Assembly: GCA_025403435.1 (NCBI GenBank)
Contig: CM046335.1
Location: 4,431,101 to 4,495,100 of the forward strand
Direction: 5' to 3'
Source of the DNA: Artocarpus heterophyllus
Lineage: Eukaryota > Streptophyta > Magnoliopsida > Rosales > Moraceae
Length of the DNA: 64,000 nt
The position numbers and the translations under genes were made by a program. The notes under the pieces are model-generated. The model ran no database searches and had not been told where the DNA came from. It saw only the letters and a list, made by a program, of their open reading frames with translations. Shown one piece after another: positions 10,629 through 23,100 of this stretch (the stretch's first letter is position 1; each line of letters begins with the position of its first letter).

Positions 10629-13600
10629 ATGAATGAGTTACGTGAAAGAGTTAGTCGCTTGGAAGATTTCGTGGGAAATCCCCAAAGTGACGATGCAGTG
10701 AATCTCGCGGTGCAGATAGCATGTCAAGCCGAGCAAATGGCATCTTTGAACACGGTTCGGTCGGACATGATGCGAGACATGGAAGAGCGGTTCTCCTCCA
10801 TGATGCAGGACTTCATCACCATGATTGATTTGGTGAAGGAAAACTCGAAGAGACTAGAGGATGATATAAACATTCTCAAGAAGGCCGTGGCAACCCCTCA
10901 GGCCATGGGTGAGGCCCCTTCGAAGATCAAAGTTCCAGAACCCAAGGCGTTCAACGGTGGCCGTAACGCCAAAGAACTGGAAAATTTCTTGTGGGATATG
11001 GAGCAGTATTTCAAGGCCGCTCATATTCCAGATCGTGAAAAGATAACCATAACTAGCATGTATTTGTCCGGTGATGCTAAACTATGGTGGCGGACCCAGA
11101 TGTCGGGAGAGACAAGGGCTGGCAAACCTCAGATCGAGGATTGGGAAACGTTGAAGAAGGAACTAAAGGATCAGTTCCTACCGTGCAACACTGCATGGAT
11201 TGCACGTGAAGCACTCAAGAAGCTTCGACAGACGAATTCTGTTCGAGAGTATGTGCGGGAGTTTAGTTCTTTGATGTTGGACATCAAAGATATGTCGGAT
11301 GCAGACAAGCTATTCAACTTTCTGTCAGGCTTGCAAGCATGGGCACATGCCGAGTTGCGGAGACAAGGCGTGAAGGACCTTCCTTCAGCCATTGCGGCTG
11401 CAGAGGGCTTAGTCGATTTTAGACCCACCCCAATTGCCTCAATCGGTGACAAGAAGAAGGGTCAGGAAGGCAAAAAGGGTAAAGGCCCCTCTAAGGATTT
11501 TAAGAAATCCGAATGGAAGGGTAAAAAGACGACCGAGCAAGGCGAGTCCAAGGGAGGCAAGAAGGAAGCGGGCTGTTTTATTTGTGGAGGACCACATATG
11601 GCCAAGAATTGCCCAAAGCGAGAAAGACTGAATGCTATTCAAGAATCCGAAGGAGAGGAGAATGCAGGTGGATCTAGCACTTCTCGGGTAAACCCTCTCC
11701 AACTCCTTAACACAGTTTCAACGGTGAAGTCAGCCCCAAATAGGGGTCTTTTGTATGCAGCGGTGCAATTAAATGGAAAGACCGTAAAAGCTTTGCTGGA
11801 CACGGGAGCAACCAGCAACTTCCTTTCCAATAGAATGGTGGACAAGTTGGGTTTAGTGGTAAACCAAAGTCCATGCAAAATCAAGGCGGTAAACTCAGGT
11901 GCTACTCCGGTTCAAGGTGTGGCCACAACGACCCTCAAAGTTGGCGCTTGGGAGGGACAGATAAATCTTACCGTCGCAGCCTTGGACGATTTTGAGTTAA
12001 TCTTGGGGATAGATTTCTTTGTTCAAGCCAAGGCAACAATCATGCCTCATTTGTCGGGTATGTTGGTAAATGAGGAACGTAATCCTTGTTTTATTCACGC
12101 TAACTTCTCTGGACAGGTCGAGAGTAAGTTAGAGATGCAGTCGGCAAAGCAATTCAAAAGTGGGGTGAAGAAGGGCGAGATCACTTATGTTGCAGCCCTC
12201 GTGGAGATCAAACCGGACCAGGTCGTGGAGGTGCCTGATGATGTTGCAACAGTGTTGGGGCAGTTCTCAGATGTGATGCCCTCAGAACTGCCAAAGGAAT
12301 TACCACCGAGGAGAGCGGTGGACCACAAGATCGAGCTGGAGCCAGGTGCTAGGCCGCCAGCCCAAGCCCCTTATCGGATGGCCCCATCAGAGTTGGTTGA
12401 GTTGAGGAGTCAACTTAACGAGTTGCTAAATGCCGGTTTCATACAACCATCAAAAGCCCCTTATGGTGCCCCGGTGCTGTTTCAGAGGAAGCAGGATGGA
12501 TCATTGCGGATGTGCATAGACTATCGGGCTCTCAATAAGGTGACTATCAAGAATAAGTACCCAGTCCCCAATGCAGCGGATTTGTTCGATCGGTTGGCGG
12601 GTGCGTCATACTTCACAAAGCTGGACCTACGGTCAGGCTATTGGCAGGTGCGGATAGCCGAGGGGGATGAGTCCAAGACGGCTTGTGTGACGAGGTATGG
12701 TTCATTTGAGTTTTTGGTGATGCCTTTTGGCTTAACCAATGCCCCTGCCACGTTTTGCAACTTAATGAACGAGGTACTCTATGAATTTCTTGATCGGTTC
12801 GTGGTTGTTTATCTGGATGATATTGTTATTTACTCGAGATCCTTGGTGGATCATGTTAATCACTTGCGGCAAGTATTCTCACGACTTAGGGAATACAAGC
12901 TATTTGTGAAGAAAGAAAAATGTGAGTTTTGCAGGCAAGAAATTAAATTCTTGGGCCATTGGATTTCCAAAGGCGATATTCGGATGGACGAGGACAAGGT
13001 GAAGGCAATCATTGAATGGCCCGCGCCAACGAAGGTGCCAGACTTGCGTTCTTTTCTTGGCTTGGCAAATTACTATCGACGGTTCATAAAAGGGTATTCA
13101 AAGAAGGCAAGCCCTTTGACAGATTTGCTGAGAAAAGAGCAAAAGTGGGCATGGACAGACGCATGCCAAGAAGCCTTTGAGAAGCTGAAGGCAGCAGTTG
13201 CCTCGGAACCAGTCTTGAGATTGCCGGATTTTGGGCTTCCATTTGAAGTGCACACGGATGCCTCAGATCGAGCTCTCGGTGGAGTGCTCGTGCAGGATGG
13301 CCACCCCGTGGCCTATGAAAGCAGGAAGCTTAAGGATGCTGAGCAGCGGTACTCGGCCCATGAGAAGGAAATGACGGCAGTAGTGCACTGCCTTGACACT
13401 TGGAGGCATTACTTGCTGGGAACAAAGTTCAAAGTATTGACGGACAATGTGGCGAACACTTATTTCAAGACCCAGAAGAAATTGACCCCAAAACAGGCCC
13501 GATGGCAGGAATTCCTGGCGGAATTCGACTTTGTGTGGGAACACAAACCAGGCAAGCAAAACCAAGTCGCTGACGCCTTGAGTCGCAAGGAGGTGCAGGA

Positions 13601-15149
13601 CTATGTGGCTGCATTGACGGCAGTGCAGTCAACCTTTCTTGACCGAGTAAAACAGCAAGCTGAGGTGGATCAGGCCTATGTTCATCTCAAAAAGGAAGTG
13701 CGAGAAGGAGTAGCGAGACGTTATTGGGAAGATGACGAACTCCTTTATGCCAAAGGTAATCGATTATTTATTCCTAACTCGGGTGGCCTGAGACAGGAAC
13801 TTTTGCGGGAGACGCATGACCCTCAATGGGCGGGACATCCGGGGAGAGAACGGATGATGGCGCTCATAACCCGCAGCTATTATTGGCCCAACATGGAGAA
13901 GGATGTTGAGCTATATGTGAAGACTTGTTTGGTGTGCCAACAAGACAAGACGGAAAGAAGGAAGGCAGCCGGACTATTACAACCACTCCCGGTGCCAGAA
14001 AAACCATGGAAATCGGTGTCTATGGATTTCATTTCGGGGTTCCCTTCAATCCAAGGTATGCGGTCAGTGTTGGTCGTTGTAGATCGGTTTTCGAAGTATG
14101 CAGTGTTCATTGCAGCCCCACATGAGTGCTCAGCTATGTTGACGGCAGAGCTCTTTTTCAAGAATGTGGTAAAATACTTCGGTGTGCCTGAAGACATAGT
14201 CAGTGATCGTGATTCAAGGTTCACTGGTAAGTTTTGGACGGCTCTCTTTAACTTGATAGGTTCTGAGTTAAAGTTTTCTACAGCTAACCATCCACAGACC
14301 GATGGACAAACGGAGCGTATTAATGCTCTATTGGAAGAATTTTTAAGGCATTATGTCTCGGCGAGTCAAAAGAATTGGCTGGATTTACTTGATGTGGCCC
14401 AATTCTCGTACAACTTACATCGGAGTTCTGCAACCGGGATGAGTCCAGCAGAGCTTGCACTCGGACATCAGCCCCTGACCCCACTGGAAGTGGCACGTTC
14501 CAAAGGGCGAGTTAGCTGTCCAGCAGCCTATCGCTTTGCGGAAGGGAAGCAGGAGTTAATACTACAGGCCCGAGACAGTTTGATGAAAGCAGCTAGGCGC
14601 ATGAAGAAGTATGCTGATCAGCATAGGCGCCAAGTCGAGTTCAATGTTGGTGACATGGTGTTGCTGAAATTGACCCCGCAGATTTGGAAGAAGATAAGCA
14701 GCAAGACAGTGCATCGTGGGCTTCTTCCAAGGTACGATGGTCCCTTTGAAATTGTTAAGAAAGTTGGGAATGTTGCTTACAGGCTAAAGCTACCACCTCG
14801 GCTAAAGGTGCACCCAACGTTCCACGTGAGTTTTCTGAAGCCTTACAAGGAGGACTTGTTGAACAAGAGGCAGCAGGCGAAGAGGGCTCCGCCTACCATC
14901 AGAAAACAATTTAACAAAACGGTGGAAAAGATCATTGACCATCGAACAATGGGCATGAGCAAGAAGAATCGACGGACTGATTTTCTTGTGAAATGGAAGG
15001 GTGAAGAGGAGAATAGTGCTACTTGGGAGCGGGACGTTACCTTGTGGCAATTTGAGAAAGAGGTGCAGGAATACCTCGAGACTATACCGACGAGGGCGTC
15101 GGCTTCATCCGGTGGGGGTGGTTTGTTAGACCCCCTAACTTCGAATTAA
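10629..15149 (+). CDS. Gag-pol polyprotein of element 1, 1506 aa, single frame
   Basis: This polyprotein copies the element's RNA and inserts the DNA. Domains in order: gag capsid region (about 90-270); CCHC zinc knuckle [13 protein letters not shown] near 315; aspartic protease [10 protein letters not shown] near 390; reverse transcriptase with YLDDIVIYS near 730; RNase H starting [11 protein letters not shown] near 875; integrase with HHCC zinc finger (about 1060-1100, ending CLVCQQDK) and catalytic core (first Asp in SMDFISG near 1131); chromodomain about 1431-1485 ([12 protein letters not shown]). No stop or frameshift separates gag from pol, so gag and pol would be made in fixed ratio or adjusted by another mechanism. 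The frame passes through the polypurine tract and ends 26 bases inside the 3' LTR. The first ATG, 32 bases after the primer site, is taken as start. Confidence 0.96.
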   Translation: MNELRERVSRLEDFVGNPQSDDAVNLAVQIACQAEQMASLNTVRSDMMRDMEERFSSMMQDFITMIDLVKENSKRLEDDINILKKAVATPQAMGEAPSKIKVPEPKAFNGGRNAKELENFLWDMEQYFKAAHIPDREKITITSMYLSGDAKLWWRTQMSGETRAGKPQIEDWETLKKELKDQFLPCNTAWIAREALKKLRQTNSVREYVREFSSLMLDIKDMSDADKLFNFLSGLQAWAHAELRRQGVKDLPSAIAAAEGLVDFRPTPIASIGDKKKGQEGKKGKGPSKDFKKSEWKGKKTTEQGESKGGKKEAGCFICGGPHMAKNCPKRERLNAIQESEGEENAGGSSTSRVNPLQLLNTVSTVKSAPNRGLLYAAVQLNGKTVKALLDTGATSNFLSNRMVDKLGLVVNQSPCKIKAVNSGATPVQGVATTTLKVGAWEGQINLTVAALDDFELILGIDFFVQAKATIMPHLSGMLVNEERNPCFIHANFSGQVESKLEMQSAKQFKSGVKKGEITYVAALVEIKPDQVVEVPDDVATVLGQFSDVMPSELPKELPPRRAVDHKIELEPGARPPAQAPYRMAPSELVELRSQLNELLNAGFIQPSKAPYGAPVLFQRKQDGSLRMCIDYRALNKVTIKNKYPVPNAADLFDRLAGASYFTKLDLRSGYWQVRIAEGDESKTACVTRYGSFEFLVMPFGLTNAPATFCNLMNEVLYEFLDRFVVVYLDDIVIYSRSLVDHVNHLRQVFSRLREYKLFVKKEKCEFCRQEIKFLGHWISKGDIRMDEDKVKAIIEWPAPTKVPDLRSFLGLANYYRRFIKGYSKKASPLTDLLRKEQKWAWTDACQEAFEKLKAAVASEPVLRLPDFGLPFEVHTDASDRALGGVLVQDGHPVAYESRKLKDAEQRYSAHEKEMTAVVHCLDTWRHYLLGTKFKVLTDNVANTYFKTQKKLTPKQARWQEFLAEFDFVWEHKPGKQNQVADALSRKEVQDYVAALTAVQSTFLDRVKQQAEVDQAYVHLKKEVREGVARRYWEDDELLYAKGNRLFIPNSGGLRQELLRETHDPQWAGHPGRERMMALITRSYYWPNMEKDVELYVKTCLVCQQDKTERRKAAGLLQPLPVPEKPWKSVSMDFISGFPSIQGMRSVLVVVDRFSKYAVFIAAPHECSAMLTAELFFKNVVKYFGVPEDIVSDRDSRFTGKFWTALFNLIGSELKFSTANHPQTDGQTERINALLEEFLRHYVSASQKNWLDLLDVAQFSYNLHRSSATGMSPAELALGHQPLTPLEVARSKGRVSCPAAYRFAEGKQELILQARDSLMKAARRMKKYADQHRRQVEFNVGDMVLLKLTPQIWKKISSKTVHRGLLPRYDGPFEIVKKVGNVAYRLKLPPRLKVHPTFHVSFLKPYKEDLLNKRQQAKRAPPTIRKQFNKTVEKIIDHRTMGMSKKNRRTDFLVKWKGEEENSATWERDVTLWQFEKEVQEYLETIPTRASASSGGGGLLDPLTSN
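15111..15121 (+). other. Polypurine tract of element 1
   Basis: GGTGGGGGTGG lies two bases upstream of the 3' LTR, where plus-strand DNA synthesis is primed. It is also translated, giving glycine codons near the end of the polyprotein. Confidence 0.75.
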
Positions 15150-16056
15150 GTCAGTGGTGACAAATCTTGGATGTGGGTGGCCCATGTCCAAGGCAAGGGG
15201 GCATGTGATAATCCCTTTGCATGGTTCGGACAAAGGATCAGCATGCAGGCACAAGGTGGCCTTGGCCATGCATGCGGGTCAGGCAAGAAATGTGCGCGCA
15301 GGTGCCAGGCGCGAGCATTTGGACAGGCGCGCGGGGATCTCGGACTGGCAGTGTGACGCGCGCGCGGGTGTGCGGACAGGCGCGCGAGGACCTCGGACTG
15401 GCAGTGTGACGTGCGCGCGGGCGTGCGGACTGGCATGCGAGAAACTCGGTTCAGACAAGGCCCTGCGGGAAAAGGAAACGTGTGCGAGTGGTGCGCACAA
15501 AGTCCGCGAAGCTGGTGGCCCCAACGGCTAGCACTGAACGTGGGCATAACGGCTGGATTTCCGAAGGCACGTGGGCGCAAGTTGTGGGCGATCGTGGCCA
15601 GCCAACGGCTAGATCATGCCTGCGCCCCACGTGGCCCATGTTCGCGCATTAGCAGGCGAGTGGGCGTTAGTTGGCTGCACGTGGCGTGCAGAGGGCCAAG
15701 TCTCCGTCCGAAAATTGTGGAAGTCGCTGGAATGTGGCTGCAAGCGTGCATAGTGCCTCGAAGTGATCCCTAGTGGCTGGGGGTGTCAGCCACACGTTGT
15801 AAACTTTGTCTATAAATAGCAAAGCCCCGAGACACCAACTCATGAGGGACAAAGTGAGTGTTGTGGTGATCCGTGTGAGGCAAAACTTGTATTCCTTTTG
15901 TGAGTTAATAAAAGGTTGGAAAGTGGTTTCCGTAAGTTGGTTTTGTGTGTTTGATTATCGGATCATCGTGGGTAAACACTTGGGTAGGCTGACTAGGTCG
16001 GGTGACTTAGTGCCGCACAGTGGCAGACTTTCGGTGAAAATTTGGCCCCTGTGACA
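15124..16056 (+). repeat. 3' LTR of element 1
   Basis: It is the same length and apparently the same sequence as the 5' LTR, offset by 5474 bp. The first 26 bases encode the last residues and stop codon of gag-pol. Confidence 0.95.
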
Positions 16057-16061
16057 CCTAC
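16057..16061. repeat. Target site duplication, right copy (CCTAC)
   Basis: It matches 9645-9649 exactly. Confidence 0.93.
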
Positions 16062-16478
16062 CGAGGAGTAGCACCAGCGCAACCCGCCTCACAACGTCCG
16101 CGTTCTCCCTCTTCTGATAGCGTTTAACAAACATCAATGTGTGTTAACTGATTAGGGTAATAATGCTGGGTAGCCGTCTTGAATTTTCTTTCTTTCAATA
16201 TTTGTATATAGAATTTTATAAAAATTATATTTCGTTTCTTCTAAAATGATACTTAGCCACTCTTGAAACCATGTTTCGTCCCTTCTAAAATTATATATCT
16301 TCTTTATTTAATTTTTCTTGACAATGGTAATATTTGGTCTATCCCTTTTATAAATTTTTCTGGCTTCACCCTTGCTTGTAAGCCTCTTTTACTGATGTGT
16401 TTGGTTCACTGATTCATTCAAATTTGGTCCAATTGAACAGCTGCTATAGTTTAAATTGGTATTTAATAAAGACATTTA
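16062..16478. other. Intergenic, no gene seen
   Basis: AT-rich DNA that was contiguous with 9644 before element 1 inserted. No feature is supported. Confidence 0.5.
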
Positions 16479-16730
16479 GCCTCTATTTGGAAGCCAGTTG
16501 AAACCAATTGATTAAAACCAATATTGGTCAAAACCAAAAAATGAGCTAGAACCATAATTTATGGTTGGAGTTTATGGTTATTAAGTTTGTCAAAATGTTG
16601 GTTTAAACTAAAAGAAGCTCTAACTACTCTTTCAATTAGAACCAAAAGTAGTACTAACTATGGAGACTTGGCTCTAACCGTTATTAGGTCAAACGAGAGT
16701 TTCAATTGAAACTAGACTTCCAAACAAGCC
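16479..16730. mobile_element. PIF/Harbinger-like MITE with TTA target duplication
   Basis: The left end GCCTCTATTTGGAAGCCAGT and the reverse complement of the right end GGCTTGTTTGGAAGTCTAGT pair well. Three-base TTA duplications flank it (16476-16478 and 16731-16733), as expected for Tourist/Harbinger MITEs. It is 252 bp long and non-coding. Confidence 0.75.
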
Positions 16731-16733
16731 TTA

Positions 16734-18241
16734 ATTCATACTAGACTAAATAGCACAACTCAGAATTTAACTACCCGTAATTCAAAATTTCATATATTTG
16801 TATTTATACTTTAATGCTACGGTTTTATATTTAATTATTCAATTAAATAACTTTTTTTAATGTTTCACAACATTCTATATTCTCGCTTCTTTTTTTTTGG
16901 CCTTAGGATGCTAATAAAGAAGTGCACTTGCTTTCTTAGTTAATTCTAACCCCTAACCTAATTTAAAAATCTCCCTATATAAAAAAAATGTGTTAGTTAA
17001 CTTGAGACAGTCTCATCTTTGCCAAGGTTAAAAAGGATCATTCACCTTATGTTGTGAAGGAAATTCACTAAGTGTAACAATGTTGCTTATGAAATACATC
17101 GAACTCTCATATCACAAGATTTGGATCCTACTGTTGCGGACAATATCACACTAGTTAATGCATAAAGGGATGCCCTGAAACCAGACATTCTCTTTGTTGT
17201 GTAACCCAAGGACTCCGTCCAAATGAAAGGAGTATCCCATACCATAATATTAAGAAAGCTATTGATGAAACGCCCATATGGTACGTTTCTTTTTTGAGAT
17301 GATAGAAGAATACGCTTTTCTAAGACGTAAAACTTGCTTTGTTTTGAATTGAAGTTTGGGGTTAGTTTTGTCCCTACATTTTACCTGTTGCGCTCTTTGG
17401 GGCAGTATGGTTGACGTTTGCCAACTACAAACTTTCTGAGGGGGGAACAAACGAATGTGAGGGATATTGTAATGAAACTGAGAGGAAAAATATTATGAAG
17501 TAAAATTGAGGGCCATTTTGGTCATTTGACCTTATTTTTTTGCGAGAATTTAAAGGCGAAAACATCGGCACTTGGCTTTATTTCATATTATTTTATCTAT
17601 ATATATATATTTTTTTTTTTGGTGAAGGAATAGCATGTGCTTTTGATAGCATTTCAAGGGCGGAGGGGGATGTCTTACATGCAAGCATTCACAGGTACTC
17701 TTTTGTAGACCCCACTTTTAAAAGAGAGAAGTGGGGTCATTTCACAATCTTTGACATTGTGTGATCTGATAGACGTTATTTTTAAGGCTTTGATTTTAAA
17801 ATTTATCCTCTTTCTTTTTCTTTAAAATGGAAAAAGAAGAGACCCTACAGGGTAGCACCACCAACAATCCAACATCACCTTGGCATGAAAAAAAAGAGAG
17901 TATTTTAGAAAAACATGATATTAGTATTTTGTTTTTTTCAACAATAGTAAAAAAAGGACCTGTAGTTTTTCAAAATACGATTTTCATATCTAAAGTATGT
18001 GTTTTATAATGTTGTAACTTTTTGTTTATTCTTTTATTAATGAATCCAAATTAATTTTGTAAAAACTATGTAGAAAATAAAAACAAAAATTAAATAAAGC
18101 TCATCAAAGAAAGTCATATACGTTGATTTCTTTAATTTTTTGGGTATTGTTTATATTTACTTTCTTACATAGTCTTGTAAATAAATTTATGGTTCAAAAT
18201 GGTAAGGTGAAAATTTTATTTTACAAAGCATAAGACGATTA
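16734..18241. other. Intergenic, possible decayed coding fragment
   Basis: Mostly AT-rich. 17040-17290 reads as near-open plus-strand peptide with several stops and no family I recognise; it could be a pseudogene scrap, but I cannot support one. A TA tract lies near 17598. No other features. Confidence 0.35.
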
Positions 18242-18393
18242 GGTTATTTGGGAACATTGGATTAAGCCAATTCAATCAATTGGTTTAAAAAATTGTAACA
18301 TGTAAGAGCTTTATATTGTAACGTATTTTTTTTGTTACACTGTAACATGTGAGAGCTTTACACTACTTGAATTAACCAATGCTCAAAACACCC
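18242..18393. mobile_element. Short MITE, 'GTAACATGTGAGAGCTTTAC' family, copy 1
   Basis: It contains the family core twice (GTAACATGTAAGAGCTTTA, then GTAACATGTGAGAGCTTTAC) between GGTTATTTGGGAAC and AAAACACCC ends. The window-wide family is described in the findings. Confidence 0.6.
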
Positions 18394-19300
18394 TAGTTGT
18401 TTTTTAAAATTATTTTATATATATATATTTAAATAACATGATATCAATATAATATTTTTTTAAAACACAAGATACCAAAATCTAACACGTCCTGTGTGGG
18501 CCTTGTCTTCTTATCACAATACAAAGGCCACAATTAATGTTACATACTATGAATGACAATAAAACTAGAATTGTAGGAAATACCTATTTTCAATAATAAT
18601 TGTAGTAAATGACATGTTTAAAAATATTTATAACAAATGTAAAATTTATTATGTAATATTTACTATTTTGTTTATAATATAAATAATTCTATTTAAATAA
18701 TAAGTAGATTTATGGCTCAATATATATATATATATTTTTATAATGTAAATATTTCTTATTCATGTAGTAAATAAGTTATTAACATTGTAAAACTATTATT
18801 TACTATAAATATTTTAAAACTTAAAATTTATTTCAAAAAGTTTTAAAAATCTAAAATTTTCTTTGGCCTCTCGTTATTAAAAAAAGGTAATTAAAAAAGG
18901 TGACGTGTACTGCAAGACTGATGTTTGATTAATGTGTGATTCTCAATATAGCGTTGTTGATATACTTCTTATTTTTTAAACTTATCTACGCACACGATAG
19001 GAGTAAATAGACACAAGTCTTTCTTATCTTTAAAAAAAAAATAAAGAGAAAAAAAATGAAAATGAAAAAAGGCCTCCTATCTCAATTCCCACTTGCCATA
19101 ATTTAGTTTTGCTAAATAATTTTGATAGACCCCATTATGGAAAGACAATTATTGATGCAAACCAGACCGCCTTTGACACGACTCCGTTTTTAGCCTATTT
19201 CCATATAGAGACGACGTCGTATCTTCTGCTTAATCCACAACCTCCATTTATTTTTAAATTTGCATCTACACATTTTTTTATTGTATTATTTATTTTATTT
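18394..19300. other. Intergenic upstream of the EOL1-like gene
   Basis: Very AT-rich with a TA microsatellite near 18720. No gene or clear element is seen. Confidence 0.5.
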
Positions 19301-19783
19301 TTGTTGGGTCTACCCAACAAACAGTAGCTGTGATTTTCGGCTTTTGGGCCTTTCTCTCTCTAACGGAAGGGAAGAAAGTGAGAGAAAAAAAGAAAAGAAA
19401 ACGAGGAAAAAAAAGCTTTTCCCTTTTACCAAATGAAAGGAAAACAAGCAACTATAGTTAAAGTTGGAATTTTTATTTTGGATTCCACAGCCTTTGATCT
19501 CGGTCTTCCTTTTCTCAGCTCTTAGTCTTTGATTGGGGTCTCTCAATATTCAAGCTTCAAGTGAAGTGGGTCTCTCTCCATTTTCTCTATCTCCCGTTGT
19601 TTCGTTTTTTACGGTATTTTGGCGTTTTATTGGAGAAGGTTGGGTTGGGACTCTGTTGTGGATTTCGTCACCTTTTTCTGGTAGAGATCCTACGTAACCA
19701 TTTGTGGGAGTTTGGTCTTTTCTGGTTTTTGGTCCTTTATTATTTACTATATAGAGACTAATGATATTTGTTGTAAGAATATA

Positions 19784-19819
<36 letters not shown>

Positions 19820-20167
19820 TTTTCCCCAGTTGTTTGTTTGTTCATTTCTGCGAATTTGAATGAACGGGAAAGTCCTAGAAGATTCTGCCTTTTGTTTGAT
19901 TGATTGTTTGTTTGTTTGTTTGTTTGTTTGGGAGTGAGAATAAAGCTTAATTCTTTTGATTGATTTTGGGAAATTTTTATAATTTTTTCTCAGTTTTGTT
20001 TCTGTAAAAATGGTGTTCCTGGATGGGGAAATTCTGTCATCTTTAGAGTAGTGGATTTGAGATCAGTGATAGAACCAGATTTTTTTTTTTTTTTCGAGTT
20101 TTGGAAGAGAGAAACCTAACTGAGGCTGTTGTGGAGATCTGGGAGTTTTTTTAATCTGTTATGCCCT
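19300..20167 (+). promoter_or_regulatory. Promoter and 5' leader region of the EOL1-like gene
   Basis: A pyrimidine- and purine-tract-rich stretch precedes the start codon. It includes a TA/GA microsatellite at 19783-19820 and a TTTG repeat at about 19893-19929. The density of CT/GA tracts is typical of plant core promoters and 5' UTRs. I cannot place the start of transcription or exclude a leader intron. Confidence 0.4.
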
Positions 20168-23100
20168 ATGAGAACTTTCTTTCCCTCTGAGTCCTGTAAA
20201 GATACACAGCTCAGTGCTCTAAATCCACAGTCATGGCTACAAGTTGAAAGAGGAAAGCTTTTTAAAGCCGCATCAAACTCCTCCTCTTCTTCTTCTTCCT
20301 CTTCCTCCTCCTCATCTATGTAAGTAATTTTTACTCTTCATTTTTTTTTTCTTTTTCAATATGAATGAACTATGTTTATTGATTGAATTGATATACTAAA
20401 TATTGTTTTGCCCTTTTGTTGTTTGGAATTGGGGTACTCAAATTATTGTAGAGAGTCTCTTATCAAGGTCCCTGAGCCTGCCATACTCCCATTTTTTAAA
20501 CCTGTTGATTATGTAGATGTTTTAGCTCAAATTCATGAAGAACTTGATTCGTGCCCGCCACAAGAACGGTCGAATCTGTATCTGTTACAATTCCAGGTCT
20601 TTAGAGGCCTTGGAGAAGTCAAACTCATGCGGAGGAGCCTCCGTGCTGCTTGGCAGAAGTCAAGTACCGTTCATGAGAGGCTTGTTTTTGGAGCATGGTT
20701 AAAGTATGAGAAGCAAGGGGAAGAGCTTATATCCGACTTGCTCGCCACCTGTGGTAAATGCGCACAGGAGTATGGACTGATAGATGTTGTGTCTCAGTTT
20801 CCTCTTCCTCTAATTTCGAGTTCTTTTGAGACCATGTCAATGAACGAGAACCAAATTTTGGCAAATGTTGTTTTTAGGATTGGAAATGAGAAAATAGTTT
20901 GTGATAGGAAGAAAATATCTAGCCTTTCAGCTCCATTTCATGCCATGCTCAATGGATGTTTTACGGAATCACTTCGCGAGGACATAGATTTGTCTGAAAA
21001 CAATATCTCTGCATCAGGTATGAGAGCAATCAATGAATTCTCTAAGACGGGTGATTTAAGTGAATTGCCTCCAGACCTTTTGCTGGAAATATTGGTTTTT
21101 GCGAATAAGTTTTGTTGCGAAAGGCTAAAAGATGCTTGTGATAGGAGACTTGCGTCTTTAGTCTCGTCTAGAGATGATGCTGTGGAACTTTTGGAATATG
21201 CTCTCGAGGAGAACTGCCGCATCCTTGCTGCATCATGTTTGCAAGTTTTCTTAAATGATCTTCCAAATTGTTTAAATGACAACAGAGTGGTGGAAATATT
21301 CAGGCACGCTGATAGACAACAAAGATTGATAATAGTTGGGTCAGCATCATTTTCGCTCTACTGTTTGTTAAGTGAAGTTGCTATAAACCTCAATCCTCGT
21401 TCTGATACAACAGCTTGTTTCCTAGAACGGCTGGTAGAACTTGCTGAAAACGACCGACAGAGAATGCTGGCTTTTCATCAATTGGGATGTGTGAGGCTGT
21501 TGAGAAGAGAGTGTGATGAAGCGGAACATCTTTTCGAGACAGCTTTAAAAGCAGGCCACATTTACTCGGTTGCAGGTTTGGCTAGGTTAGCTAACATGAA
21601 GGGCCGAAACCTTTGGTCATATGAAAAGCTCGGCTCTGTAATTTCCTCGGTTCCCCCTCTTGGATGGATGTATCAAGAGAGGTCGTTATACTGTGAAGGT
21701 GAGAAGAGGTGGGAAGATCTCGAGAAAGCAACTGAATTGGACCCAACTCTAACTTACCCTTACATGTATCGTGCTGCTTCCTTGATGCGAAAAGAAAACG
21801 TTCAAGCTGCACTTGCAGAGATCAATCGGATTCTTGGATTTAGACTAGCACTTGAATGCTTGGAACTACGGTTTTGCTTTTATCTTGCTCTTGAGGATTA
21901 TGAATCAGCTATTTGTGATGTCCAAGCAATTCTGACACTCTCTCCAGGGTATAGGATGTTTGAGGGACGAGTGGCAGCATCCCAACTCCGAACCCTTGTG
22001 CGTGAGCATGTTGAGAATTGGACAACTGCAGATTGCTGGCTGCAACTATATGATCGGTGGTCATCTGTGGATGATATTGGATCTCTCTCTGTCATCTATC
22101 AGATGCTTGAATCTGATGCAGCTAAAGGTGTTCTGTATTTTAGACAGTCATTGCTTCTCCTCAGGTGTGCCCTGGATATATATATGCATATATATATATA
22201 TATGTATGTATATATATATATATTTATATTTGTGTATATATATTTATGTCACTTCATGCATTTCACTTGTTCCAGAAAACCTAGGATGCCTTATATTACA
22301 TTGGCAGCAATATTAGTAAACACATCACATTGGCATTTGTTGCCTTCCACTTCAGTAGAATTCTTATGTCTATAATTGATCAGGTTAAACTGTCCTGAAG
22401 CAGCTATGCGGAGTCTACAATTAGCTCGTCAACATGCATCCAGCGACCATGAACGGCTGGTCTATGAGGGTTGGATCTTATATGATACTGGTCATTGTGA
22501 GGAAGGACTACGAAAAGCCGAGGAGTCTATTGAAATCAAGAGATCGTTTGAGGCCTTCTTCTTAAAAGCTTATGCACTGGCTGATTCTAGCCTAGACCCA
22601 TCTTGTTCGTCAACTGTTATTTCTCTACTCGAAGATGCCTTGAAGTGTCCCTCAGACCGGCTGCGTAAAGGTCAGGTATGGTTTTTCTGTCTTGCTCCTC
22701 CAGTAACCTACGTAATGTTACTCCAATTGTCATGAACACATACTGTCTTCTTCGGAGAGAAAAATGATGACATTAGTTGACTAACGAAACAAATGTGGAT
22801 TAGATGTTCCTGTCGGGAGAAAAATTGTACTCAAGTGTATGCTCCACCTTAATTGGTGAAAAAAAAAAAAGAATGCTTCCCCTATTGATATTGTACACAG
22901 TTCTTGAATGTATGTTTTAGGGAGAACGTTCCATGACTAATATTTGTTTAACAATCTGATTGCCAGAGTAGAATTTATGTTGTTTCCTGGACGGCATTTT
23001 CATGGATAAAAAATTGGAAGAACGAGGAAAATAGCAGATTTTTGAAACATTTTGAAGTAAATAGTAAGTTTTGAAAATATTTATAGTAAATAGTTTATTT

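Larger units (their letters stand above)
9650..16056 (+). mobile_element. Complete Ty3/gypsy chromovirus LTR retrotransposon (element 1)
   Basis: It is 6407 bp long with two 933-bp LTRs (9650-10582, 15124-16056) that I could not distinguish by reading. It also has a tRNA-Met primer site, one intact gag-pol frame with a C-terminal chromodomain, a polypurine tract, and CCTAC target duplications on both sides. The C-terminal chromodomain places it among chromoviruses (established knowledge). The compact size with about 0.9-kb LTRs suggests the Galadriel clade rather than Tekay, but that is inference. It inserted about 0.7 kb downstream of the PEAPOD gene in the same orientation. Everything needed for autonomous movement appears intact. 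Confidence 0.96.

Noticed and set aside
17040..17290. A pseudogene on the plus strand
   Set aside because: The translation is readable in places but has several stops and matches no family I know; the evidence is too thin.
20408..22375. A single 655-codon ORF as a complete gene
   Set aside because: It is exon 2 of the EOL1-like gene read through part of intron 1 and all of intron 2. Splice signals, phase and homology show five exons.
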